From NCBI GenBank assembly GCA_020636405.1, contig JACJXW010000007.1, positions 620,001-684,000 of the forward strand: a DNA stretch of 64,000 nucleotides, read 5' to 3'. The notes under the pieces were generated by a model. The model did no database searches, was not told the DNA's origin, and worked only from the letters and a program-made list of their open reading frames with translations. This DNA is from Lewinellaceae bacterium. Lineage in GTDB: Bacteria; Bacteroidota; Bacteroidia; Chitinophagales; Saprospiraceae. Made by a program: the position numbers and the translations under genes. Each line of letters starts with the position of its first letter. Position 1 is the first letter of the stretch. Below, piece after piece: positions 8,084 to 16,422 of the stretch.

Positions 8084-9682
8084 ATGAGGGTTTTCAGTTT
8101 CTTTTTCGCCTATTTTTTAGCGTTTCATTTGTTAATCGGCCAGAATACTTTTAGCTACCGGTTTGACTTTGGCTTTCCGGCAGTGGTTCTGACGAGCATA
8201 GTCGCCACCGACAGCTGTTTCTATTCAACGGGGATCATTGCCGATTCCATCCCCCCGTTTAATACCGGCAACATTTTTGTCAAATTTTCTCTGGACGGGC
8301 AGGTGTTGATTGCCAAAACCCTGAAAGATACCTTAAAAACATATGAAACCTGGAGAGGCAACCTGGCTATAGTTGGCCCGGACAGGCTGGCTGTTTCCGG
8401 AAATGCTAAAGATGGTATCCGGAAAGACCTGCTCCTGGTTTTTAATACCCAGGGAGATACACTATTTTCCGCAGGGTATCCTCATCCTAATTATCCTGAG
8501 GTAACCGGGACTATAAATCGTGATTTCAAAAAAACCGAAGACGGCTTTGTGATCCTAAATTATATAAAAAACCCGGACGGCACCGGCGATACCGATATAG
8601 AGCTTTCAAAACTGGACACTGCCGGGCGTTTTGTATGGAGTCAAACTTTCGGAATCACTTCCAGGGACGATACACCACACAATGTCATCGTAGCTCCCGA
8701 CGGCTACATCATTGCTGCCATTCGGGACAATACCAACATAGTCCGGCAAGACTACGAAGCCCGCAACCACATTTTCAAAATCGACGAGCAGGGCGAAGTA
8801 CTTTGGGAGTATTTCTCCCCGGTGGGCGAATTACGAGGCAAAGAAGGGCGGGCTATCGCTACCAGCGACGGCGGCTTGTTGGTTTTCACCGGGCAAGGAG
8901 TAGAAGTGTATGTCAACCCCGTGACCGGGCAGCTACGCTGGCACAACTACGTTTTTAAGCTGGACTCCAGCCGACAGGAAGAATGGGGGGTGCTGGTCCG
9001 GGATTCGCTGCCGGCTATCCCTTCTGTAAATCAATTTTCTTCTGCTGTCGAATTAGACGGTGGCGAAGGGTATGTAGTGGCAGGCAACCTGGCGGAGTAC
9101 CACCCTGATGACAGTTGGCATGTTGGCGTACTAGCGAAAATATCTCCTGATGGCGACTTGCTTTGGAAGCGCTATTACCAGCACATCGCCGGCGAGGGCC
9201 CTCGCCACTACATCAACGACCTGGCCCAGGCCCCCGACGGCGGCTTCATCATGGCCGGCGAAGTGCGCGACACCGTCAATGCCCCCCGCCAGCAGGGCTG
9301 GCTGCTGAAGGTGGATGAGTATGGCTGCCTGGTGCCGGGTTGTGAGTTGGTGAGTTCAGTGGAGGAGCCAAAGTCATCAGACGACTCGCATGCCTTCGCC
9401 GAAGGCTTCGGCAGCCGGAGGAAGTCGTCAGATGACTGCACGCTGCTGCTCTACCCCAACCCGGTGAGCGAAGCGCTGCAGGTGTATTTCACCGCCCCCG
9501 CCGGCGGGGAGCACCACTTCCGCATTCTGGATGCGCAGGGGCGGGAGTGGCGGCGGTTTTCCACCCGCCTCTCGGAGGTGACGCTGCTGGTGGAGGTGGG
9601 GGAGCTGCCGGGCGGGGTGTATTATTTGCAGTGTTTGCGGGATGGGCAGGTAGTGGGGGTGGAGGGGTTTGTGAAGCGGTAG
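8084..9682 (+). CDS. Secreted beta-propeller-like T9SS cargo protein, copy A
   Basis: 532 residues from the ATG at 8084; a GTG further upstream lies inside the terminator region and is rejected. The signal peptide MRVFSFFFAYFLAFHLLIGQ ends before NTFSYRFDFGFP. The body has repeated segments of the kind EARNHIFKIDEQGEVLWEYF and DGGFIMAGEVRDT. These suggest a propeller of PQQ- or delta-60-like blades. The C-terminus is a T9SS type A sorting domain (LLLYPNPVSEALQ through YYLQCLRDGQ). A low-complexity linker with two KSSDD motifs precedes it, and here carries an 11-residue insert. It is the first of three tandem paralogues. The ligand or enzymatic role is unknown. Confidence 0.85.
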   Translation: MRVFSFFFAYFLAFHLLIGQNTFSYRFDFGFPAVVLTSIVATDSCFYSTGIIADSIPPFNTGNIFVKFSLDGQVLIAKTLKDTLKTYETWRGNLAIVGPDRLAVSGNAKDGIRKDLLLVFNTQGDTLFSAGYPHPNYPEVTGTINRDFKKTEDGFVILNYIKNPDGTGDTDIELSKLDTAGRFVWSQTFGITSRDDTPHNVIVAPDGYIIAAIRDNTNIVRQDYEARNHIFKIDEQGEVLWEYFSPVGELRGKEGRAIATSDGGLLVFTGQGVEVYVNPVTGQLRWHNYVFKLDSSRQEEWGVLVRDSLPAIPSVNQFSSAVELDGGEGYVVAGNLAEYHPDDSWHVGVLAKISPDGDLLWKRYYQHIAGEGPRHYINDLAQAPDGGFIMAGEVRDTVNAPRQQGWLLKVDEYGCLVPGCELVSSVEEPKSSDDSHAFAEGFGSRRKSSDDCTLLLYPNPVSEALQVYFTAPAGGEHHFRILDAQGREWRRFSTRLSEVTLLVEVGELPGGVYYLQCLRDGQVVGVEGFVKR

Positions 9683-9977
9683 CGTGAGCTGGCAACTTGG
9701 AGTTGTCTGCTCACTTCTACTCACTTTTCCAGCTGTCGCCTCTGTCAGGCGTAGCCGGCAATTGCGACGACGGCCGGAGCTTTATGCAGTGGCACGTGAG
9801 CCGCCACTTGACTTTGCTATGCGGAGTATAAGCCGGAGCGCAATAGAAAATTGCACCCCGACAACAAACACCGGTTTGCTTATTTTAGAGTCCAAAAGCC
9901 TGGCCAATAGATTTTAAAAACGATACAATATGCAGCCTCACTACCTACAAGCCGACATCCTGCTGCAAGCCGGGCAG
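9683..9977 (+). repeat. 295-bp intergenic direct repeat, copy 1
   Basis: The sequence from the stop of copy A through the first codons of the tail fragment at 9930 is identical, by my base-by-base reading, to 12170-12464. Intergenic identity with no visible coding constraint points to a recent duplication of about 2487 bp. Confidence 0.85.
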
Positions 9978-10535
9978 GCCGAAGCGGATGAGAATACGCT
10001 GTCCTCCATCCCGGAAGCTTTCCTGCTGACGGACAAGCAGAGAGAAGAGTATGACAACAAGCTGGCTTTATTCCAGCTGCTGTCCGGCCAGGCCGATATT
10101 TTCAAGATGGACAGCCTGGAGATACTTGAACTTTCCACTATTGCTGAGGGCGAAGGCTTGGCTGGCGTACAAGCCCGGAACTTGCTGGATTATGCTCATG
10201 GAATCGAGCATGAACCGGATCACAGCCTGCCTTCTGCTACAGAAGAAAGAACCCCGTTAGGTCCTGTTGCCTTGCGCTCGCCTCATGCCTCTATCCGTGC
10301 CTTCCCGAACCCTGCCAGGGAAACAGTAATCTTTGAATACGCCATCCTGGCCGGAGATGAAGCTTCTGTCCGGCTGGCCAATATCATGGGACATACGGTG
10401 GTGGAAATTCCCCTTTCACCTAGAGCAGGCCTTAAAGAATGGAATATTTCGGGCTTGTCCGAAGGGGTGTACTGGTATCAACTTTGGGTAGATGAAAAGC
10501 CGGGGCCGGTAGGTAAACTAGCCATACAACATTAG
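9930..10535 (+). pseudogene. Tail fragment of the metalloprotease gene, copy B
   Basis: 201 residues starting MQPHYLQADILLQAGQ. They match the last 190 or so residues of the broken protease gene (its segment begins LYLKADILLQAGQ): the helical region, then the sorting domain RAFPNPARETV to VGKLAIQH. There is no signal peptide, so the sorting domain could not be used for export as it stands. I read it as a duplicated gene remnant that kept its frame. It could still be expressed in the cytoplasm. A terminator follows directly. Confidence 0.65.
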
Positions 10536-10546
10536 CAATAAACCCA

Positions 10547-10577
10547 GGGAAGCGGAAGACATTCTGCTTCCCTTTTT
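10547..10577 (+). terminator. Terminator after tail fragment B
   Basis: Arms gggaagc (10547-10553) and gcttccc (10566-10572) are followed by TTTTT. It occupies the same place as the terminators after the other two tails. Confidence 0.65.
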
Positions 10578-10600
10578 CCATTTGATTCAACTTTGTAGCG

Positions 10601-12169
10601 ATGCAAAAAAGCGTAGTTTCATTCATCATATTAGCCCTTAATGGCCTAGTTTTATGTGCGCAGGATACCTACAGCTACCGGTTTGATTTTGGGTTCCCTG
10701 CGGCAGTACTGACAAGCATATTGTCAACCGACAGCTGTTATTACGCGACGGGCGTGATAGCGGACTCCGTGCCACCTTATGAGGCGGGTAATATTTTTGT
10801 AAAGCTGTCTTTGCAAGGAGAAATAGATTACCTCAAAACGATAAGAGATACGGCAAAATCCTACCAAACCTGGCGCAATAATTTAAGGGCTTTGCCCTGG
10901 GGCGGTTTTGCCGTTGCAGGTTATACGGTAGACAGCTTGATGAAGGCATTGTTGATCGTATATGACAGGGATGGCGATATGGTTAACACTGCAGAATTTC
11001 CCAACCCTTACTATCCTGATGAAGGGTTTATTTTAACAAGGGATATGGATATAGTAGAGGATGGTTTTGCTCTTTTGAATTTAATCGTTTCTTCACAAGG
11101 CATTAATAATGATGAGATTCAGGTGCTGCGGCTGAATATAGAAGGTGAGGTATTATGGGAAAAAGAGTATGGAATTATTTCTCGGGACGATACTCCTAAT
11201 AATGTAATATGCTTACCAGACGGCTACATCATTGCTTCCATTCGGGACAATACCAACTTTGCCCATCAAAACATCGAAGCCCGCAACCACATTTTTAAGG
11301 TTAACGAACAGGGCGAAGTGCTTTGGGAGTATTTCTCCCCAATTGGCGAATTACGGGGTAAAGAAGGGCGGGCTATAGCTACCACTGACGGCGGCCTGCT
11401 GGTTTTGACGGGCCAGGGAGTAGAGGTTCCGGCAGGCCCTGGTTTCAGCCAATTGCGCTGGCACAACTACGCCTTCAAGCTGGGCTCCAGCCGGCAGGAA
11501 GAATGGGGGGTGCTGGTGAGGGACTCTTTGCCGTCCGTTTCTTATTATAACCAACTTACCTCCGGTATAGAAATCCAGGACGGCAGCGGTTACGCCGTTG
11601 CCGGCAACTTGATTGCCCGCACCTCTGAAAACTGGTTTTTTAGCGGGGTGCTGGCCAAAATATCTCCCGATGGAGAATTGCTTTGGAAGCGGTACTACCA
11701 GCATATCGTCGGCGAGGGTCCCCGCCACTACATCAACGACCTGGCCCAGGCTCCCGGCGGCGGCTTCATCATGGCCGGCGAAGTGCGCGACACCGTCAAT
11801 GCCCCCCGCCAGCAAGGGTGGCTGCTGAAGGTGGATGAGTATGGCTGCCTGGTGCCGGGATGTGAGTTGGTGAGCGGGGTGGAAGAAGAAAAGTCATCAG
11901 ACGACTCCAAGTCGTCAGATGACTGTACGCTGCTGCTCTACCCCAACCCGGTGGCCGAAGCGCTGCAGGTGTATTTCACCGCCCCCGCCGGCGGGGAGCA
12001 CCACTTCCGCATCCTGGATGCGCAGGGGCGGGAGTGGCGGCGGTTTTCCACCCGCCTCTCGGAGGTGACGCTGCTGGTGGAGGTGGGGGAGCTGCCGGGC
12101 GGGGTGTATTATTTGCAGTGTTTGCGGGATGGGCAGGTAGTGGGGGTGGAGGGGTTTGTGAAGCGGTAG
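10601..12169 (+). CDS. Secreted beta-propeller-like T9SS cargo protein, copy B
   Basis: 522 residues with signal peptide MQKSVVSFIILALNGLVLCA, then QDTYSYRFDFGFP. The fold signs and sorting domain are as in copy A. The central part (about residues 60-190) differs clearly from copies A and C, while the last 160 or so residues are nearly the same. The linker here is the short form EEEKSSDDSKSSDDC, without the insert. The pattern fits tandem duplication, divergence of the exposed middle and homogenisation of the 3' end. Confidence 0.85.
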   Translation: MQKSVVSFIILALNGLVLCAQDTYSYRFDFGFPAAVLTSILSTDSCYYATGVIADSVPPYEAGNIFVKLSLQGEIDYLKTIRDTAKSYQTWRNNLRALPWGGFAVAGYTVDSLMKALLIVYDRDGDMVNTAEFPNPYYPDEGFILTRDMDIVEDGFALLNLIVSSQGINNDEIQVLRLNIEGEVLWEKEYGIISRDDTPNNVICLPDGYIIASIRDNTNFAHQNIEARNHIFKVNEQGEVLWEYFSPIGELRGKEGRAIATTDGGLLVLTGQGVEVPAGPGFSQLRWHNYAFKLGSSRQEEWGVLVRDSLPSVSYYNQLTSGIEIQDGSGYAVAGNLIARTSENWFFSGVLAKISPDGELLWKRYYQHIVGEGPRHYINDLAQAPGGGFIMAGEVRDTVNAPRQQGWLLKVDEYGCLVPGCELVSGVEEEKSSDDSKSSDDCTLLLYPNPVAEALQVYFTAPAGGEHHFRILDAQGREWRRFSTRLSEVTLLVEVGELPGGVYYLQCLRDGQVVGVEGFVKR

Positions 12170-12464
12170 CGTGAGCTGGCAACTTGGAGTTGTCTGCTCA
12201 CTTCTACTCACTTTTCCAGCTGTCGCCTCTGTCAGGCGTAGCCGGCAATTGCGACGACGGCCGGAGCTTTATGCAGTGGCACGTGAGCCGCCACTTGACT
12301 TTGCTATGCGGAGTATAAGCCGGAGCGCAATAGAAAATTGCACCCCGACAACAAACACCGGTTTGCTTATTTTAGAGTCCAAAAGCCTGGCCAATAGATT
12401 TTAAAAACGATACAATATGCAGCCTCACTACCTACAAGCCGACATCCTGCTGCAAGCCGGGCAG
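12170..12464 (+). repeat. 295-bp intergenic direct repeat, copy 2
   Basis: Identical to 9683-9977, running from the stop of copy B into the start of the next tail fragment. The third propeller gene is not followed by this segment; the aminotransferase gene lies directly there instead. Confidence 0.85.
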
Positions 12465-13022
12465 GAGGAAGCCGCTGAAACTACGCTTTTTTCCATCCCG
12501 GAAACCTTCCTGCTAACCGAAAAGCAGCAAGCGGAGTACAACAACAAACGGGCCCTGTTCCAATTGCTGTCTGGTCAAGCTGATATTTTCAAGCTGGATA
12601 GCCTGGAGGTAGTAGCTCTATTCGATATCGCCCAATTGGAGGGCCTGGCCGCCCAACAGGCCCGAAACCTGCTGAACTATGCCTACGGCGGAGAATGGGA
12701 GCCGGACCACAACCTACCGGTTACTGTAGAGGAAAGGCTAGCGGTGAGCGCTTCTACCTGGCATCGCCCTCAGGCCGCTATCCGCGCCTTTCCCAACCCT
12801 GCCAAGGAAACAGTAACCTTTGAGTTCACCATACTAGCTGGGGAAAAAGCATCCGTCCGCCTGATTAATGCCATGGGGCGTTCGGTGGCCGATATTCCCC
12901 TCTCACCCCAGGTGGGCCTTAAAGAATGGGATGTTTCGGGCTTGGCCGAAGGCGTATACTGGTATCAACTCTGGATCGATAATAAGCTGGGGCCGGTAGG
13001 TAAACTGGCTATTCAGCATTAG
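12417..13022 (+). pseudogene. Tail fragment of the metalloprotease gene, copy C
   Basis: 201 residues with the same start (MQPHYLQADILLQAGQ) and layout as the fragment at 9930, ending VGKLAIQH. It differs at many positions after residue 17 but has no stop or frameshift. Keeping an open frame in two fragments without a leader is notable: either the duplications are recent or the fragments still have some use. It lacks a signal peptide and catalytic region. Confidence 0.65.
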
Positions 13023-13033
13023 TAACACACCCA

Positions 13034-13061
13034 AGGGAAGTGGAAGCCATTCCACTTCCCT
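13034..13061 (+). terminator. Terminator after tail fragment C
   Basis: A perfect 12-bp stem, agggaagtggaa (13034-13045) with ttccacttccct (13050-13061) and a GCCA loop, is followed by CTTT. Confidence 0.65.
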
Positions 13062-13088
13062 CTTTCCGTTTGATTCAATCCTTTAGCC

Positions 13089-14690
13089 ATGCAAAAAAGC
13101 ATAGTTTTATTTCTATTAGCCCTTAATGGCCTAGTTTTATGTGCGCAAGATACTTATAGCTACCGGTTTGACTTTGGTTTTCCAGCAGCAGAGTTGACAA
13201 GCATAGTAGCTACTGACAGCTGTTATTATTCAACCGGGATTATTGCCGATTCTATCCCCCCGTTCAATACCGGGAACATTTTTGTCAAATTCTCATTGGA
13301 TGGGCAGGTATTGATTGCCAAAACAATAAAAGATACGTTAAAAACTTACGAAACCTGGAGGAATAACTTGTGCATAGTAGATTCTAACCGTTTGGCAGTT
13401 GCGGGCTATACCGTTGACAGCATCACCAAATCACTGTTCATTATATTCGATACGAATGGAAGCCCCTTAGTTATTTCTGAGTTTCCACATCCTTTCTTTC
13501 CGGTAGTTTCAGGCGTATTAAACCGAGACCTTAAAAAAATAGCAGATGGTTATCTGTTGTTGAACATGATCAAAAACCCGGATGGAACTTCTGACACAGA
13601 CGTGGAAGTTCTCAAATTAAATGAAGAAGGGGCTTTTGTTTCAAGTGTTACCTATGGCATTACAAGTAAAAGTGACCGGCCTAACAACATACTAACTGCT
13701 TCTGACGGTTATATCATTGCTTCCATTCGGGACAATACCAACTTTGCCCATCAAGACATCGAAGCCCGCAACCACATTTTTAAGGTTAACGAAGAAGGCG
13801 ACATTCTTTGGGAATATTTCTCTCCTATTAATGAGCTACGAGGAAAGGAAGGCCGAGCCATCGCCACCAGCGACGGCGGGCTGTTGGTTTTGACGGGACA
13901 GGGTATAGAGTTTCCGGCAGGTCCTGGATTTAGTGAACTACGCTGGCACAACTACGTTTTCAAGCTGGACTCCAGCCGACAGGAGGAATGGGGGGTGCTG
14001 GTGAGGGATTCTTTTCATGCCATATCTTATAACAATCAACTTACTTCAGGCATAGAAATGCAGGATGGCAGCGGTTATGCCGTTGCCGGCAATTTAATTG
14101 AGGGTACTCCTGAAGATGGGCTGTACTTCAACGGCGTACTGGCCAAGATATCTCCCGATGGCGTTTTACTTTGGAAACGCTACTATCAACACATACCCAG
14201 CCAGAGAACCCGCCACTACATCAACGACCTGGCCCAGGCCCCCGACGGCGGCTTCATCATGGCCGGCGAAGTGCGCGACACCGTCAATGCCCCCCGCCAG
14301 CAGGGCTGGCTGCTGAAGGTGGATGAGTATGGCTGCCTGGTGCCGGGTTGTGAGTTGGTGAGTTCAGTGGAGGAGCCAAAGTCATCAGACGACTCGCATG
14401 CCTTCGCCGAAGGCTTCGGCAGCCGGAGGAAGTCGTCAGATGACTGCACGCTGCTGCTCTACCCCAACCCGGTGAGCGAAGCGCTGCAGGTGTATTTCAC
14501 CGCCCCCGCCGGCGGGGAGCACCACTTCCGCATTCTGGATGCGCAGGGGCGGGAGTGGCGGCGGTTTTCCACCCGCCTCTCGGAGGTGACGCTGCTGGTG
14601 GAAGTGGGGGAGCTGCCGGGCGGGGTTTATTATTTGCAGTGTTTGCGGGAGGGTAAGGTGGTGGGGGTGGAGGGCTTTGTGAAGCGGTAA
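13089..14690 (+). CDS. Secreted beta-propeller-like T9SS cargo protein, copy C
   Basis: 533 residues with signal peptide MQKSIVLFLLALNGLVLCA. Residues about 20-75 are close to copy A (IADSIPPFNTGNIFVKFSL). The middle is its own, and the tail from about residue 375 to the linker with the 11-residue insert matches copy A almost exactly at DNA level. The mosaic similarity (B-like leader, A-like N- and C-terminal parts) suggests gene conversion between array members. It ends 2 bp before the convergent aminotransferase gene. Confidence 0.85.
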   Translation: MQKSIVLFLLALNGLVLCAQDTYSYRFDFGFPAAELTSIVATDSCYYSTGIIADSIPPFNTGNIFVKFSLDGQVLIAKTIKDTLKTYETWRNNLCIVDSNRLAVAGYTVDSITKSLFIIFDTNGSPLVISEFPHPFFPVVSGVLNRDLKKIADGYLLLNMIKNPDGTSDTDVEVLKLNEEGAFVSSVTYGITSKSDRPNNILTASDGYIIASIRDNTNFAHQDIEARNHIFKVNEEGDILWEYFSPINELRGKEGRAIATSDGGLLVLTGQGIEFPAGPGFSELRWHNYVFKLDSSRQEEWGVLVRDSFHAISYNNQLTSGIEMQDGSGYAVAGNLIEGTPEDGLYFNGVLAKISPDGVLLWKRYYQHIPSQRTRHYINDLAQAPDGGFIMAGEVRDTVNAPRQQGWLLKVDEYGCLVPGCELVSSVEEPKSSDDSHAFAEGFGSRRKSSDDCTLLLYPNPVSEALQVYFTAPAGGEHHFRILDAQGREWRRFSTRLSEVTLLVEVGELPGGVYYLQCLREGKVVGVEGFVKR

Positions 14691-14692
14691 GC

Positions 14693-15835
14693 TTACATCT
14701 TCCTCAACAACTCCCCCGCCCGTTCCAGCGTCTCCTCCGTTTTGGCGAAGCACAGGCGGATCACCTTATCCTTGCAACCGTTGGAGTAGAAAACGGAAAC
14801 CGGAATGGCCGCTACCCCCCACTCCGTTGTCATGCGTTTGGCGAACTGCGTATCCGGTTCATCGCTGATGGCGCTGTAGTCGAAGAGGTAGAAATAGGTG
14901 CCTTCGCAGTGGAGGGGGCGCAGGCGGGAACCCCTCATCATGTCCAGGAAAAAGTCTCTCTTTTGCTGGTAAAAGGCATTCAGTCCGAGGTAGGTTTCCG
15001 GATCGGCCAGGTAGTCGGCCAGGGCGTACTGCATGGGGGTATTCACGGAGAAGACATTGAACTGGTGGACCTTTCGGAACTCCGCAGTCAGGTGAGCGGG
15101 CGCCAGGCAGTAGCCGATCTTCCAGCCTGTGTTGTGGAAGGTCTTGCCGAAGGAATAAGTGGCCAGGCTGCGCTCCCACAGGCCGGAGTAGCGCAGCACG
15201 CTTTGGTGTGGCTGCCCGTCGTAGATGAGATGCTCGTACACTTCGTCGCTGAGCACCAGGATGTCGGTGCCGGCGGTGAGCTTTTCCAGGGCCTGCAGGT
15301 CTTCGGCTTTCAGGATGGTTCCGGTAGGGTTGTGCGGGGTGTTGATGATGATCATGCGGGTTCGGGTGGTAACCAGTCGGTCAAGCGCCGCCCAGTCGAC
15401 GCGATAATCCGGCGCGCTGAGCTCGTAGGGCACCGGCACGCCGCCGTTGACCTCGATGGAAGGCCGGTAGGAATCGTAGGCCGGCTCGATGAGGATCACC
15501 TCGTCGCCGGAACCCACAAAGGCGGCGATGGCGGTGAAGATGGCCTGGGTGGCGCCGGCAGTGATGGTGATCTCGGTGTTGGGGTCGATGGAAGCGCCGT
15601 AGAGCCGCTGCGCCTTTTCCGCCAGCCGTTCCCGCAGGATGGGCACGCCCGCCATGGGAGCGTACTGGTTGTAGCCCTTTTTCATGTACTGGCAAACCAG
15701 GCCGGATAACCGCTCGGGGGAGGGAAAATTGGGAAACCCCTGCGAGAGGTTGATCGCCCCGTGCTCGTTGGCCAGGGCGGACATGACGGTGAAGATGGTG
15801 GTGCCGACGTTGGGGAGTTTGGAGGTGCGTTGCAT
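14693..15835 (-). CDS. PLP-dependent aminotransferase, methionine/aromatic (YbdL/KAT-like) type
   Basis: 380 residues, full length for class I/II aminotransferases. Visible marks are the N-terminal NLSQGFPNF, NTPHNPTG around N169, SDEVYEHL, and the PLP lysine K231 in SFGKTFHNTGWKIGY. This subgroup includes methionine aminotransferase and kynurenine/glutamine transaminases, which accept methionine and aromatic amino acids. Next to a pterin carbinolamine dehydratase and a homogentisate prenyltransferase cluster, a role in making 4-hydroxyphenylpyruvate from tyrosine is possible, but that is inference. It is convergent with the propeller array. Confidence 0.85.
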   Translation of the reverse strand: MQRTSKLPNVGTTIFTVMSALANEHGAINLSQGFPNFPSPERLSGLVCQYMKKGYNQYAPMAGVPILRERLAEKAQRLYGASIDPNTEITITAGATQAIFTAIAAFVGSGDEVILIEPAYDSYRPSIEVNGGVPVPYELSAPDYRVDWAALDRLVTTRTRMIIINTPHNPTGTILKAEDLQALEKLTAGTDILVLSDEVYEHLIYDGQPHQSVLRYSGLWERSLATYSFGKTFHNTGWKIGYCLAPAHLTAEFRKVHQFNVFSVNTPMQYALADYLADPETYLGLNAFYQQKRDFFLDMMRGSRLRPLHCEGTYFYLFDYSAISDEPDTQFAKRMTTEWGVAAIPVSVFYSNGCKDKVIRLCFAKTEETLERAGELLRKM

Positions 15836-15854
15836 AGATATTGGTTAGGGCTGA

Positions 15855-15952
15855 GATTTGCGATTTTTGATTTGTGACGTTCGAATTTTGATCTGTTCCG
15901 AACAGCATGTAGCACATCTTATATCAAACGCCGCAAATCAAAAGTCGCAAAT
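15855..15952. repeat. Imperfect inverted repeat in the aminotransferase/phhB gap
   Basis: gatttgcgatttttgatttg (15855-15874) faces caaatcaaaagtcgcaaat (15934-15952), 18 of 19 positions pairing. The roughly 175-bp gap around it holds no gene. It could be a short mobile repeat or act as a terminator. Confidence 0.5.
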
Positions 15953-16011
15953 TCAACTCATTTCCAAAAATTCCCAGGGATCAGATTCCTTCCTAGTTAG
16001 AACAGGGCGGC

Positions 16012-16254
16012 CTACTTATACCGTTCATACACGGTATCGATCACCTCCGCCAGCTGGTGGTCTTTCTCCGTTACCTTGCCTCCCGCATCATGCGTATTCA
16101 GCGCAAAGCTGACGGTATTGTACACATTGCGCCAGTCGGGATGGTGCTGCATCTTTTCGGCATGGAAGGCCACTTCAGTCATGAAGGCGAAGGCCTCGGT
16201 GAAGTCCTTGAATTTAAAGGTGGCTTGGAGCTGGTTGTTTTCTTCTTTCCACAT
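16012..16254 (-). CDS. phhB: Pterin-4a-carbinolamine dehydratase
   Basis: 80 residues, near the usual size for the family. The active-site block HHPDW at residues 37-41 is followed by NTVSFALNTHDAGG and VTEKDHQLAEVID. The enzyme dehydrates 4a-hydroxytetrahydrobiopterin, regenerating the cofactor of aromatic amino acid hydroxylases. It is divergent from the geranylgeranyl reductase gene. Its presence here fits a phenylalanine-to-tyrosine-to-homogentisate supply for the prenylquinol cluster, but no hydroxylase gene is in the window. Short tgttgatg repeats lie upstream of its start. Confidence 0.9.
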   Translation of the reverse strand: MWKEENNQLQATFKFKDFTEAFAFMTEVAFHAEKMQHHPDWRNVYNTVSFALNTHDAGGKVTEKDHQLAEVIDTVYERYK

Positions 16255-16384
16255 GGTTGGAAGTGTTGATGTGTTGATGTGTTGATGTGTATTCGTGCAT
16301 TAGTGTTAAGGGGAAAAAGGGGCAAATGTTCATGGGAAAAGGATTCCTTTTGGCAGGAAAACCGTTTTTACCTGAACTACTTCG

Positions 16385-16392
16385 TAGGTTTG
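16385..16392 (+). promoter_or_regulatory. Bacteroidota-type -7 element before the prenylquinol cluster
   Basis: TAGGTTTG fits TAnnTTTG and lies 30 bp before the ATG at 16423, a plausible spacing for a short leader. No good -33 TTG was seen at the standard distance. Confidence 0.4.
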
Positions 16393-16422
16393 GGGTTCCA
16401 TCATAGATAAATAACACTATCC

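Noticed and set aside
7427..13022. CRISPR-like reading of the tandem repeats
   Set aside because: Repeat units are about 2.5 kb and coding; there are no short direct repeats with spacers and no cas genes.
16262..16290. tgttgatg triple repeat before phhB as a phase-variation tract
   Set aside because: The units are intergenic and upstream of the start codon, few in number and not at a promoter element I can identify.
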